This document shows, piece by piece, positions 12,769 through 21,147 of a stretch of DNA of 34,976 nucleotides. A program made the position numbers and the translations under genes. Source of the stretch: a virus. Below the pieces are notes generated by a model. It saw only the letters and a program-made list of their open reading frames with translations. It was not told the origin of the DNA and searched no databases. How positions within the stretch are numbered: position 1 is the first letter of the stretch; each line of letters begins with the position of its first letter. The stretch lies in the IMG/VR virus record IMGVR_UViG_3300027721_000009, positions 64,001 to 98,976 of that record; one strand, written 5' to 3'.

Positions 12769-13902
12769 ATGAGCTTTATCGACAACGTAAAAAAGACCGT
12801 AGGACAGGTTGGTGATGTTATCAAGGAAACCTATGGTCCGCTCTCACCATTGGATAGTGGTCCCAATACCAATACCATTTGGCGTTACCCTCTTGATGTA
12901 GGTAACAGTCAGAGGTACCCACACACCGTCGAATTTCAGACATGGATTCCCGACCAGATTTCGATTGCAGACCTAGGCATCGGCAACAGTGGAGCAACCG
13001 TAGGTGGAGTCTTCGGAAGTGCTTTGGATTTGGGTAAGAGCGTAGCCAAGAAATTACCCGGTGGATTGGGTGAATCATTCACTGATTCTAGCGGATTGGA
13101 AGAAATCAATGTCACCGCAAGACGCATGGTGGATCCAACTGAACCACAGATGAAGGTCAATCAGAATCAGATGTACAACGACCGAGCATCCGACTGGACG
13201 CGCCGCGCTACCCCATCTGACCTGATCGCGATGTACATGCCTGCCGGTGGGTGGATGGATCGTATATCCAACCAGTACGCACAACAGTCCATGACCTCGG
13301 CTATGGGTACGGCAGGATTTGTTCTGGAAGCCGGAAGTGGTCTTCTGGATGCCTATCGTGATAGTGGCGGCAAGATCCCTTGGGGTAAAGCCATGGACAT
13401 GATCAAGGGTCCAGAAGGCATGGAAATCATCGGCAAAATGTCTTCTATGGCAGGAATGGATGCCGGTATCATGACGGATGCCGGATTGAATGCCTTGGGA
13501 TATGCGCTCAATCCTCAGTTCGAAATGCTATACTCTGGCACGGATCTGCGTGAGTTCCAATTCGAATTCACCATGACCCCTCGTTCGCAGAAGGAAGCCG
13601 AAACGATTCGCATGATCATCAAGAAGTTCAAGTACCATGCATCCCCGGCATATGTCTCGGGTCAGGGTCGCTACATCGTTCCACCTTCCTACTTCGACAT
13701 TACGTTCAACTTCAACGGCGCACGTTCCAGATGGTTGCCTCAGATTTCGACCTGTGTGTTGAAGTCCTTTGACGTTGATTACACCGGAGGATTGGATCAG
13801 TGGTCTACGCACGCGGACGGTTCGCCAATTCAAGTCAAGATGGTCATGGTATTCGCAGAACTGGAAATGATGCACAAGACGCTCCGTAGAAAGGGTTACT
13901 AA
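12769..13902 (+). CDS. 48: gp48-like baseplate tail-tube cap
   Basis: 377 residues (T4 gp48: 364). The N-terminal part holds WRYPLDVGNSQRYPHTVEFQTWIPDQ. The C-terminal half, ELMYSGTDLREFQFEFTMTPRSQKEAETIRMIIKKFKYHASP, then IVPPSYFDITFNFNG and VLKSFDVDYT, is a tail-tube-like beta domain as in gp48 and related tube-end proteins. It would cap the hub and receive gp54 and the tube. Residues 110-119 read LEEINVTARR, which is very like a TonB box, and a similar peptide opens the gp27-like protein. The neighbours are the tape measure and gp53. Confidence 0.78.
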   Translation: MSFIDNVKKTVGQVGDVIKETYGPLSPLDSGPNTNTIWRYPLDVGNSQRYPHTVEFQTWIPDQISIADLGIGNSGATVGGVFGSALDLGKSVAKKLPGGLGESFTDSSGLEEINVTARRMVDPTEPQMKVNQNQMYNDRASDWTRRATPSDLIAMYMPAGGWMDRISNQYAQQSMTSAMGTAGFVLEAGSGLLDAYRDSGGKIPWGKAMDMIKGPEGMEIIGKMSSMAGMDAGIMTDAGLNALGYALNPQFEMLYSGTDLREFQFEFTMTPRSQKEAETIRMIIKKFKYHASPAYVSGQGRYIVPPSYFDITFNFNGARSRWLPQISTCVLKSFDVDYTGGLDQWSTHADGSPIQVKMVMVFAELEMMHKTLRRKGY

Positions 13903-13903
13903 G

Positions 13904-14593
13904 ATGAGTTACTTTCAACAGATCCCTCGGGTAGTCTACCCCTCACTCACGGATGCCGTGGGAGAGAATACGGCAGTCATCCTCACTAATATCTTGACAC
14001 GCTCTGCTTTCTTGCAGGAGGTTGTCGGAAACATATCCCTTTTCTACGATTATCAAGTCAAGGATGGGGAAACGGCTGAAATCATTGCCGACAAGCTTTA
14101 CGGGGATGTGAACCGCGCATGGATCGTTCTTCTGTTCAACCAGATCAACAATGCGTTCTATGAGTTCCCATTGGTCACAGAACAACTCCACAACTTCATT
14201 GAATCCAAGTATGGACAAACCATTGCACAGTCTCAGATCACGGTACATCACTATGAGACTAAGGTAACTCGCACGGTTCTATACAACGGGGTAGTGCAGT
14301 CTCTCAGTGAAGAGATTTTCACCATCAGTGAACAGCAACAGAATGATGACTCCGGAATGGCAGAGACTCGCCCAAATCTCCCAACCCTAGGCACCGATAT
14401 CGACGGCGACTCTTTCACAGAAAGCTTCGGATCTGGCATCACGGTCACGACAAAGTATGTGTATCATGCTGTCTCTAACTACGATTATGAGCTACTAGAG
14501 AACGAGAAGCGTCGTTCTATCAAGCTACTGGATGCCGCATTCGTGGGTAATGTTGAGAGTGAATTGAGGAAGTTGATGCGCGATGGAAACTGA
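13904..14593 (+). CDS. 53: gp53-like baseplate wedge protein
   Basis: 229 residues (T4: 196). The block LFYDYQVKDGETAEIIADKLYGDVNRAWIVLLFNQINNAFYEFPL, followed by NFIESKYG, is the LysM-like core of gp53 (T4: YYIKGSPRPEELANAIYGNPQLYWVLLMCNDNYDPYYGWI...). The end DYELLENEKRRSIKLLD matches T4 YEAAVLENEKLRQIKII. gp53 joins neighbouring wedges during baseplate assembly. The extra length is an insertion of about 40 residues (TISEQQQNDDSG to ITVTTKYVY). It overlaps the next gene by 11 bases. Confidence 0.88.
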   Translation: MSYFQQIPRVVYPSLTDAVGENTAVILTNILTRSAFLQEVVGNISLFYDYQVKDGETAEIIADKLYGDVNRAWIVLLFNQINNAFYEFPLVTEQLHNFIESKYGQTIAQSQITVHHYETKVTRTVLYNGVVQSLSEEIFTISEQQQNDDSGMAETRPNLPTLGTDIDGDSFTESFGSGITVTTKYVYHAVSNYDYELLENEKRRSIKLLDAAFVGNVESELRKLMRDGN

Positions 14594-15869
14594 ACTAGAA
14601 GAAATTGTCGTCACTGCTAAACCGCTACCTACAGACGCACATGTAGATACACGCGATTTTCGCGTGCATTCTGTTGCTCTCGTTGCAGCCAATGCCGACG
14701 CTTATGAAATCGGTGGCATGGTTTCCGAAATTCAACTTCGGCAGGACATGTACCTAGGCATTATGAGTGGTGAAATACTCGTAACAGACGGTCGCGACAT
14801 GATCGCAAAGACCGGAGCGCATGGCGGCGAATACCTTTATTTGCACCTAGAAGTTCCGGAACAGAACATCTTCATCAAGAAAGCATTCCGCATCTACAAG
14901 ATCGGAAACCGTTCACCGGCAGATTCAACACAGCATTACGTGATCTACTTCATGTCAGACGAGTTGTTCAACTCTCATACGATCAAGATCAATAAGGCAT
15001 ATCAGAACACGACCATATCCGAGATTGCTCGCGATATCATGGTCAACTATCTGAAAATTCCAGCCAAGAGGACGTTTATTGATCCCACCTCTGAGCCAAT
15101 CTCACTGATCATTCCGAATTGGCGACCAATTGAAGCACTGAATTGGTTGGCTTCCAGAGCATACACCGAGTCGGATACGTGCTACATGTTCTATGAGAAT
15201 TTCTACGGATTCCACTTCCGTTCTATTCAGAGCATCTACCGCTCACCAACTCTTATCAAGGTTCCGTTCAGCTTGGAAAATAAGCGCGGTATGAAGCAGT
15301 TGGACATGGACAAGTTTGCCATTGATGAATATCAAGCCGTGCGGGACTTTGACATTCTATCCACAGTTAGTTCTGGTGGATATGCTATGTCGTTGTTGGG
15401 TGTGGATCCTATCAATCAGTCGATGACGAAGAACACGTACAATCCTAACCAGATCAAAAAGCTCTACCCAAATGCTCCAATGAGCGATGGTGGAGAGCTA
15501 TTCAAGAAATACAGCACTCATGCGCTCACCTATCTACAAGCAGACGGTATTGAAAATTGGATCAAGCGTATCATGAGTCTTGCTCTTCTCAACAGTTCCG
15601 TTTATGAAGTAACTGTTCCCGGTAACATGGGATTGAATGTCGGAACCATGGTCAACCTACGTATTCCATACACCGTGACACCGGCTGAAGGTGACATGTG
15701 GGATAAGAACAAGGGTGGTAAATTCATGGTTGCCGCAACCAATCACAAATTTGATCTAGTCAACCATAAGTACAGTTCCCTCATGATGGTGGCTAGGGAT
15801 TCCCTACCGGAATCCGTTCCCGCCTATGATAAGACTCTACCTGACAAAATTGCGAAGATGAACACATGA
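14583..15869 (+). CDS. 27: gp27-like baseplate hub protein
   Basis: 428 residues (T4 gp27: 391). Lies immediately upstream of gp5, its structural partner in the T4 hub. Beta-rich blocks such as GGMVSEIQLRQDMYLGIMSGEILVTDGRDMIAK, AFRIYKIGN and YVIYFMSDELFNSHT, then IIPNWRPIEALNWLASRAYTESDTCYMFYENFYGFHFRS, are typical of the gp27/gpD hub fold, with the NWRPxEALNWLASRA segment frequent in phage hubs. In T4 the trimer forms the torus linking the tube to the gp5 needle. The protein opens METELEEIVVTAKP, a TonB-box-like peptide that would be flexible and exposed. It overlaps gp5 as ATGA. Confidence 0.75.
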   Translation: METELEEIVVTAKPLPTDAHVDTRDFRVHSVALVAANADAYEIGGMVSEIQLRQDMYLGIMSGEILVTDGRDMIAKTGAHGGEYLYLHLEVPEQNIFIKKAFRIYKIGNRSPADSTQHYVIYFMSDELFNSHTIKINKAYQNTTISEIARDIMVNYLKIPAKRTFIDPTSEPISLIIPNWRPIEALNWLASRAYTESDTCYMFYENFYGFHFRSIQSIYRSPTLIKVPFSLENKRGMKQLDMDKFAIDEYQAVRDFDILSTVSSGGYAMSLLGVDPINQSMTKNTYNPNQIKKLYPNAPMSDGGELFKKYSTHALTYLQADGIENWIKRIMSLALLNSSVYEVTVPGNMGLNVGTMVNLRIPYTVTPAEGDMWDKNKGGKFMVAATNHKFDLVNHKYSSLMMVARDSLPESVPAYDKTLPDKIAKMNT

Positions 15870-16912
15870 ACGACATGCGCTACTTTCTAGGCAAGGAAGG
15901 ATTCATCTGGTGGATGGGTGTGGTCGAAGACCGCAACGATCCGGAACAGTTGGGTCGCGTGCGCGTGCGCTGCTTTGGCTGGCACACGGATGATAAGAGT
16001 TTGATCCCCACAGATGCATTGCCTTGGGCGCATCCTGTGCATCCGGTTTCTGTGCCAGCCTCTTACACTCCGAAAGAGGGTGATTGGGTTGTGGGTTTCT
16101 TTGCGGATGCCAACTCCGCGCAACACCCGGTCATTCTCGGCGTACTCACCGGCAAGCCTAAGCTCAAGCCGGATACCGGGCTAGGCTTCTCTGATCCCGC
16201 AGGCGTGTATCCAAAGCGGCTGAATGAGTCTACGATGAACCGTCTGAGCCGTGGTCGCAAGGACGGTACGATTCATGAGACTCGCTCGCGCAATCTCAAG
16301 CAGGGAGTGAAAGTAGTCGGTGGTTCCACATGGAACGAACCAGAGCCTACCTTTGCTCCGCAGTATCCATTCAACTTCGCGATTGAGTCTGAGTCAGGTC
16401 ACTCATTTGAACTGGATGATACCACAGGCGCAGAGCGCGTTCACCTAGCACATAAGAACGGAAGCTACATTGAGTTCGATGCGCAGGGCAACCGTGTCGA
16501 GAAGATTGTCAAAGACAAGTTCACAGTAGTCGTCGGCAACGATAGCGTTTCCATCGACGGCGTGTGCAACATCACGGTCACTGGCGACTGCAACCTCAAG
16601 ACGGGTGGAAGCCTCAATATCGAAGCGGCTAAGAACGTCAATATCTCCGCAGGCAAGGATGTTCGCATCAAAGCCGGTGGCAAGTTCATGGCAGAAGGCA
16701 ACACCGTGGACGTAAAGGGCAAGGGTGCCGTCAAGGTAGGCGGCGGTGGCAAGTTGTCGCTCAAGGGCAAGTCCACGGCTGTCCAAGGATCGTCCGTCAC
16801 TCTCGGTGGCAAGGTATCCAACAAGGTCAAGACTAAGCATGGCATTGGCAAGATTCTGCCGACCGGCTCCGCAGCCTCTCCATCTAACACCGGCTTGAAG
16901 AGTCCATCATGA
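15866..16912 (+). CDS. 5: gp5-like hub spike without a lysozyme domain
   Basis: 348 residues (T4 gp5: 575). Residues 1-95 form the OB-fold of gp5/VgrG proteins: FIWWMGVVEDRNDPEQLGRVRVRCFGWH, then LPWAHPVHPV, EGDWVVGFFADANSAQHPVILGVLTG. From about 190 the short repeats SFELDDTTGAERVHLAHKNGSYIEFDAQGN and IDGVCNITVTGDCNLKTGGSLNIEA, then Lys/Gly-rich turns, build the triple-stranded beta-helix needle. The lysozyme domain that T4 carries between these parts is missing, and about 90 residues connect them instead. It should trimerise and puncture the outer membrane. Confidence 0.9.
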   Translation: MNDMRYFLGKEGFIWWMGVVEDRNDPEQLGRVRVRCFGWHTDDKSLIPTDALPWAHPVHPVSVPASYTPKEGDWVVGFFADANSAQHPVILGVLTGKPKLKPDTGLGFSDPAGVYPKRLNESTMNRLSRGRKDGTIHETRSRNLKQGVKVVGGSTWNEPEPTFAPQYPFNFAIESESGHSFELDDTTGAERVHLAHKNGSYIEFDAQGNRVEKIVKDKFTVVVGNDSVSIDGVCNITVTGDCNLKTGGSLNIEAAKNVNISAGKDVRIKAGGKFMAEGNTVDVKGKGAVKVGGGGKLSLKGKSTAVQGSSVTLGGKVSNKVKTKHGIGKILPTGSAASPSNTGLKSPS

Positions 16913-18552
16913 TGAAGACCATCTACGAACAAGCAATCGCCGCTCAGAAAGCCATCTTCGATATCATGAATGGTCGTCGGGGTGGTTTGACTAAGGCTGA
17001 CGTAATTCCGTTCGAAGACACCATGAATGGGCTGTCGGGTGAAATCGTCAATCTGGAACCGGACCTACAACGAGTCATTCAGAACAACAACGTCGAGATT
17101 ATCGCAAGAGGCAACTCTGCGGGTGTGTCCGTCGAGCTTCATGACTCCGTGCTGCCGAAGGAAGACCGTGCCAAGACCGAGTTTGATGTAACCACACTCA
17201 CGGCAAAGCAGTTGTATCCACGCACCGAAAGTGTGCAGATCATACGGGATGATATGGGAGACAGTCCGACTGTCACCGTAGCAAATGTAGCTACATTTGT
17301 TGCAAATGTTACTACGGATACCATCGTCCTTTCCGAAGAGGACGAGATTGATCCTGTGTTCGAAGAGATAGATCAGGAAGCCGAGGATCAGGTCGAAGAG
17401 CCTCTCGCAACGCAACAGAATGAAACCGTACCGTATCTCTCGGATGCGATGACGCAGCTTGCTCTGACAGCCGCAGCCAATGCCAATGGGTTGCAAGCAG
17501 GTCTGACTACCTTCTCGTACAACCCGCTCGCATCACTGATTGACAACACTAAAGCACTACTGCTCTACTACACCGAGAACAACTACGCCAATCTGAATAC
17601 TGCGTTGTCGGGTGTGAACAACGATCCGTCCCTATCCTCTCAGTGGAAGGAGCTACAGAACTCCATCGGCGGTAACGATGGTCTGTCAGCCGCCGTCGCT
17701 CAGTTGGACAACTTCAAGGATCACACCGACCGGCTATCCGGACTGGTGTTGGATGAAGACTCTCCGAATGCCGAGCCGACCGACGATTCGGTGGACGACT
17801 TCCTCACCCTGAATGACTTCTCGGGTGGTCCAACCCTGATCTTCTCGTTCAACGCTCGCAAGTTCCGTAGCGCAAAGTATCTCATTCAGGCATCGGCTGA
17901 CCTCACGGATCGTGGGCATCAGGGTACGGAAATCTACATTCTGCATGACAATCACCACGCATTCACCCGCGAAGTGACTGGCATCTATACGCAGGAGCCG
18001 TTTGTCACGTACACCACGCGCCTTTTGAACAATAACGTGGAGGTCTTTGCCACTTCCAACGTTTCTAACACTAATTTCGTGATCACTGGCACCCGTCTAC
18101 AGATTGCGAAGGCATCCAAGACCTATGCCGAAATGAGCCAACAGAAGGTCATCGAACTCCACGAACTCATGGCAGTCTATCTGGACGACGGCGTGGACTA
18201 CGTTGCCCTTTGCTCTGCGTCCTTGCTCATGCCGTCCCTTGTGGCTAATCTCGGTCGAGAGTTCCGCGACATGTTGAACACCATATCGAACGGTGGATTC
18301 TTGTCTCAGTCTACGCCTCAGAAGCAGGCTGGATTGCTCCAATGGGCATCTACCCTGCGCACTCGTTGGGGAGAGATTCAGGCTCAGATGGATGCCGACT
18401 GGAACAACTTTGTGGAAACGCGGCGCAAGACGGAAGCGTTCGACATTGCCTACAACCTGACGGTCGCATACACCGACGAGAGTGGCAATGCCATTCCGTC
18501 AGCAACGCTAAATAGTGCGACAATCCAAGCTATTGAAGCAGATGAGGAATGA
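16909..18552 (+). CDS. Putative virion structural protein, unassigned
   Basis: 547 residues with no T4 counterpart that I recognise. Residues about 1-130 are mixed; about 135-170 are acidic (SEEDEIDPVFEEIDQEAEDQVEEP) and look like a linker; about 180-270 are Ala/Asn/Leu-rich helices. Residues about 300-400 (IFSFNARKFRSAKYLIQASA, EIYILHDNHHAFTREVTGIYTQEPFVTYTTRLLNNNVEVFATS) form a beta-sandwich of a kind repeated in structural proteins of T4-like phages of marine bacteria. The C-terminal third is helical. It lies between gp5 and gp25 and overlaps both, so a baseplate role is likely. Confidence 0.65.
   Translation: MMKTIYEQAIAAQKAIFDIMNGRRGGLTKADVIPFEDTMNGLSGEIVNLEPDLQRVIQNNNVEIIARGNSAGVSVELHDSVLPKEDRAKTEFDVTTLTAKQLYPRTESVQIIRDDMGDSPTVTVANVATFVANVTTDTIVLSEEDEIDPVFEEIDQEAEDQVEEPLATQQNETVPYLSDAMTQLALTAAANANGLQAGLTTFSYNPLASLIDNTKALLLYYTENNYANLNTALSGVNNDPSLSSQWKELQNSIGGNDGLSAAVAQLDNFKDHTDRLSGLVLDEDSPNAEPTDDSVDDFLTLNDFSGGPTLIFSFNARKFRSAKYLIQASADLTDRGHQGTEIYILHDNHHAFTREVTGIYTQEPFVTYTTRLLNNNVEVFATSNVSNTNFVITGTRLQIAKASKTYAEMSQQKVIELHELMAVYLDDGVDYVALCSASLLMPSLVANLGREFRDMLNTISNGGFLSQSTPQKQAGLLQWASTLRTRWGEIQAQMDADWNNFVETRRKTEAFDIAYNLTVAYTDESGNAIPSATLNSATIQAIEADEE
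17282..17299 (+). repeat. 18-base perfect palindrome inside the 547-residue gene
   Basis: CAAATGTAG is followed directly by CTACATTTG. The outer copy GCAAATGT is repeated at 17302-17309. It encodes an ANVATFVANVTT repeat. It could be a protein-binding site or an mRNA hairpin; it may also follow from repeat-encoding sequence. Confidence 0.7.
18508..18514 (+). promoter_or_regulatory. CTAAATA late-promoter candidate before gp25
   Basis: Located in the last codons of the preceding gene, 37 bases before the chosen gp25 ATG. Supported only by recurrence of the motif before other genes. Confidence 0.45.
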
Positions 18553-18944
18553 TGGCAGTCACCAAACGACAATTCAGCGACATTGACCTCAACTTTACGG
18601 CTCACCCTATTACCGGGGATGTGGCTAAGAAGGTGGGTGACGATGCCATTATTCAGTCGATTGTGACCCTTCTGCTTTCTGGAAAGTATGAGAGGTTGAT
18701 GCAGCCGAATATCTATTCCAACCTCAAAAGAAATCTGTTTGAGCCGTTGGATAGTATTACCGCATCGTCCCTCAAGAATGAGGTCGAGTCTGTTATCGGT
18801 AAGTATGAGCCTAGAGTCAGTCTGACCGAGGTTAATGTGACACCAGACTATGACAACAACGGATACACAGTTACCATAACCTTCTTCATTGTCAATCAAA
18901 CGAATCCTATTACGATTGACCTATTCCTAGAGAGAATTCGATAA
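18552..18944 (+). CDS. 25: gp25-like baseplate wedge protein
   Basis: 130 residues (T4: 132). The family signature is clear: DLNFTAHPITGDVAKKVGDDAIIQSIVTLLLSGKYERLMQPNIYSNLKRNLFEP and GKYEPRVSL with the invariant EPR (86-88 here). gp25 with gp6 and gp53 forms the conserved inner baseplate that starts sheath polymerisation; the family also includes TssE of type VI secretion. Two tandem ATGs stand at 18549 and 18552. The second is chosen because GAGGA (18544-18548) has workable spacing only for it. Confidence 0.95.
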   Translation: MAVTKRQFSDIDLNFTAHPITGDVAKKVGDDAIIQSIVTLLLSGKYERLMQPNIYSNLKRNLFEPLDSITASSLKNEVESVIGKYEPRVSLTEVNVTPDYDNNGYTVTITFFIVNQTNPITIDLFLERIR

Positions 18945-19096
18945 TGAAAACGTTCAAACAACTAAGAGAAGGCTTGATGTATCAGGGTAAGCCTATGCTA
19001 CCCAAGACCAAAAAGCCAGAACAGACGGTCAAGAAAGCCACTGTCGGTGGTCACAAGACGTTCCAGAAGAGAGCAAGTAGGAAGATCGGACAATGA
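18944..19096 (+). CDS. 50-residue basic protein between gp25 and gp6
   Basis: The ATG overlaps the gp25 stop as TAATG and the TGA overlaps the gp6 start as ATGA, so translation coupling argues that it is real. The product begins MKTFKQLREGLMYQGKPM and is strongly basic (18 Lys/Arg/His in 50) with no acidic patch. The MKTFKQ... start is reminiscent of head-targeting propeptides of T4-like internal proteins, which begin MK(T/S)(F/Y)xx(F/L)xxE. That would suggest an internal head protein or DNA-binding peptide, but the site among baseplate genes does not support it strongly. Confidence 0.65.
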   Translation: MKTFKQLREGLMYQGKPMLPKTKKPEQTVKKATVGGHKTFQKRASRKIGQ

Positions 19097-21147
19097 CCAC
19101 GCCAACCAAGATCACAGAACTGGACTTTGACACGATCAAAGCCAACCTCAAGGAATACCTCAAGACGCAGCCGGAATTCACCGACTACAACTTCGACGGT
19201 AGTGGCTTGAGTATTCTGTTGGACGTTCTAGCCTACAACACGCACTACATGGGCTACTACATGAACATGATGGCTAACGAAATGTTCATCGACACCGCAC
19301 AACTGCGGCAGTCGGTGGTTAGCCATGCAAAACTTTTGGGTTACACGCCTCGCTCTCGCGTGGCATCCCAAGCAACGATCAATGTCGCGTTTCAGGAAGT
19401 CATGGGCGGTTCCAACTCCGCAATGACCCTGCCTAAGTTCACCAAATTCACCTCGGCACCCAAGGATTCCAAGTCCTACACGTTCGTCACGGTCGAGCAG
19501 CGAGTCGCTTCTAAGAACAACGCAGGCTACTTCAACTTCGAAAACCTACAGATCAAGGAAGGCAACCCTGTCTCCTATGTCTTCACCTATGACGCTCAGA
19601 CTAATGAGAAGCAAGTGTTCGTTCTGCCAGATGTGGGCATTGATACGTCCACGCTGACCGTTCAGATCCAGAAGAGCGCAACGAACTTCTCACTGGAAAC
19701 CTTCGAACTCGCGCAGGATGCCACCACGGTTGTCTCAGATGCGCCAGTCTATTACCTAGAAGAGAATCGCAACGGTCGCTATCAGATCAGCTTCGGTGAC
19801 GGTATTCTAGGTGCAGCCCTAGAGAACGGCAACATCGTGATCGTTTCCTACGTGGTGACTTCCGGTGACTCAGCCAATGGCATTCGCACCTTCAAGCTCT
19901 CCGACAATCCAATGCCGGGAGCAGCCGTCACCATCGTTCTCTCCACTGAGTCTTCATCGGGTAAGCTAGAGGAAACCACCGAGAACATCAAGTTCACCGC
20001 ACCCAAGAGCTTCATTGCTCAGAACCGTGCCGTAACTAAGAACGATTACGTAGCACTAATCAACAAGAACTATCCTTACTTCGACTCGGTTGCGGTATGG
20101 GGCGGCGAAGAGAACGTTCCGCCTGTCTACGGCAAGATTTTCTTCTCGGTCAAGCCTCGCGGCAACTACGAAGTCACTCAGTCCGAGATTCAGCAGCTAA
20201 AGGATGAAGTCCTTGCGCCTATCTCCGTACTGACCGTCACGCCTGAGTATGTCGCACCTGACTACAACTACATGAACTTTGTGGTTGATGTGGTCTATGA
20301 CCCTCGCAAGACCACTAAGACCGCAGGCGGCATTCAGACAGCCGTGTACAACGCAGTTCTAGGATTCTCCGAAGACTATCTGAATACGTTCAACAACACG
20401 TTCAAGATGAGCAAGCTGATTCGTGCGGTGGACGATGCGGATCCTTCCATTGAGAACAACTCCATTCGCGTCCTCATTGAGAAGCGGTTCCGTCCATTGC
20501 TCAATCAGGCTAAGTCCTATAAGATCGACTTCTACGTGCCTCTCAAGAAGGGAACGGCACTGGATCGACTCTACTCCGAGCCATCGTTCGGATATGTGGA
20601 CGAGTTCAACATCGAACGTGTCGCATTCATCGAAGAAGTTCCTCAGTCCTTCACCGGCATTGACGAAATCGAAGTGCTTGCGACCGGCGACCAGTATACC
20701 TCCATCCCTACGATCACTATCGAAGGCGACGGGCAGGGTGCGGTTGCGCAAGCCGTCATCGTCAACGGCAAACTCAAGAGCGTAGTCGTAACCAACTCCG
20801 GTTCAGGATACTCGGCTGCGGTGGCGCGTGTCGTCGGTGGCGAAGGTTCTGGCGCAGAACTCCGTTGCGTATTGCAGGGTAAGAAGGGTTCGCTACGAAT
20901 CTTCTACTACGATGCGAACAACATCAAGCGCGTGATCAACCAGAATGCAGGCACGATCTACTATGACGATGGCTATCTGGTTCTGGATAGCTTCATGCCA
21001 ACCTCCATTTCGGACCCGTTCGGCACGCTAGTCTTCAAGGCAAATCCAAATACGAACGTCTTCTCCACGACCCGAAACGCAATCCTGACTCTGGACACCA
21101 CAGATCCAGCCGCAATCGACATTAGAGTTAGCGCGGTATCGCAGTAA
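19093..21147 (+). CDS. 6: gp6-like baseplate wedge protein
   Basis: 684 residues (T4: 660). The N-terminus TKITELDFDTIKANLKEYLKTQPEFTDYNFDGSGLSILLDVLAYNTHYMGYYMNMMANEMFIDTAQLRQSVVSHAKLLGYTPRSR is the hallmark of gp6/J-type wedge proteins. A middle part has VYYLEENRNGRYQISFGDGILG and AQNRAVTKNDYVALINKNYPYFDSVAVWGGEE, then the LxAVDDADPSIENNSIRV segment. gp6 forms the inner ring that holds six wedges together. About residues 528-592 are an extra GSGY-type beta module shared with gp7, gp8 and the 1046-residue protein. Confidence 0.95.
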   Translation: MTTPTKITELDFDTIKANLKEYLKTQPEFTDYNFDGSGLSILLDVLAYNTHYMGYYMNMMANEMFIDTAQLRQSVVSHAKLLGYTPRSRVASQATINVAFQEVMGGSNSAMTLPKFTKFTSAPKDSKSYTFVTVEQRVASKNNAGYFNFENLQIKEGNPVSYVFTYDAQTNEKQVFVLPDVGIDTSTLTVQIQKSATNFSLETFELAQDATTVVSDAPVYYLEENRNGRYQISFGDGILGAALENGNIVIVSYVVTSGDSANGIRTFKLSDNPMPGAAVTIVLSTESSSGKLEETTENIKFTAPKSFIAQNRAVTKNDYVALINKNYPYFDSVAVWGGEENVPPVYGKIFFSVKPRGNYEVTQSEIQQLKDEVLAPISVLTVTPEYVAPDYNYMNFVVDVVYDPRKTTKTAGGIQTAVYNAVLGFSEDYLNTFNNTFKMSKLIRAVDDADPSIENNSIRVLIEKRFRPLLNQAKSYKIDFYVPLKKGTALDRLYSEPSFGYVDEFNIERVAFIEEVPQSFTGIDEIEVLATGDQYTSIPTITIEGDGQGAVAQAVIVNGKLKSVVVTNSGSGYSAAVARVVGGEGSGAELRCVLQGKKGSLRIFYYDANNIKRVINQNAGTIYYDDGYLVLDSFMPTSISDPFGTLVFKANPNTNVFSTTRNAILTLDTTDPAAIDIRVSAVSQ

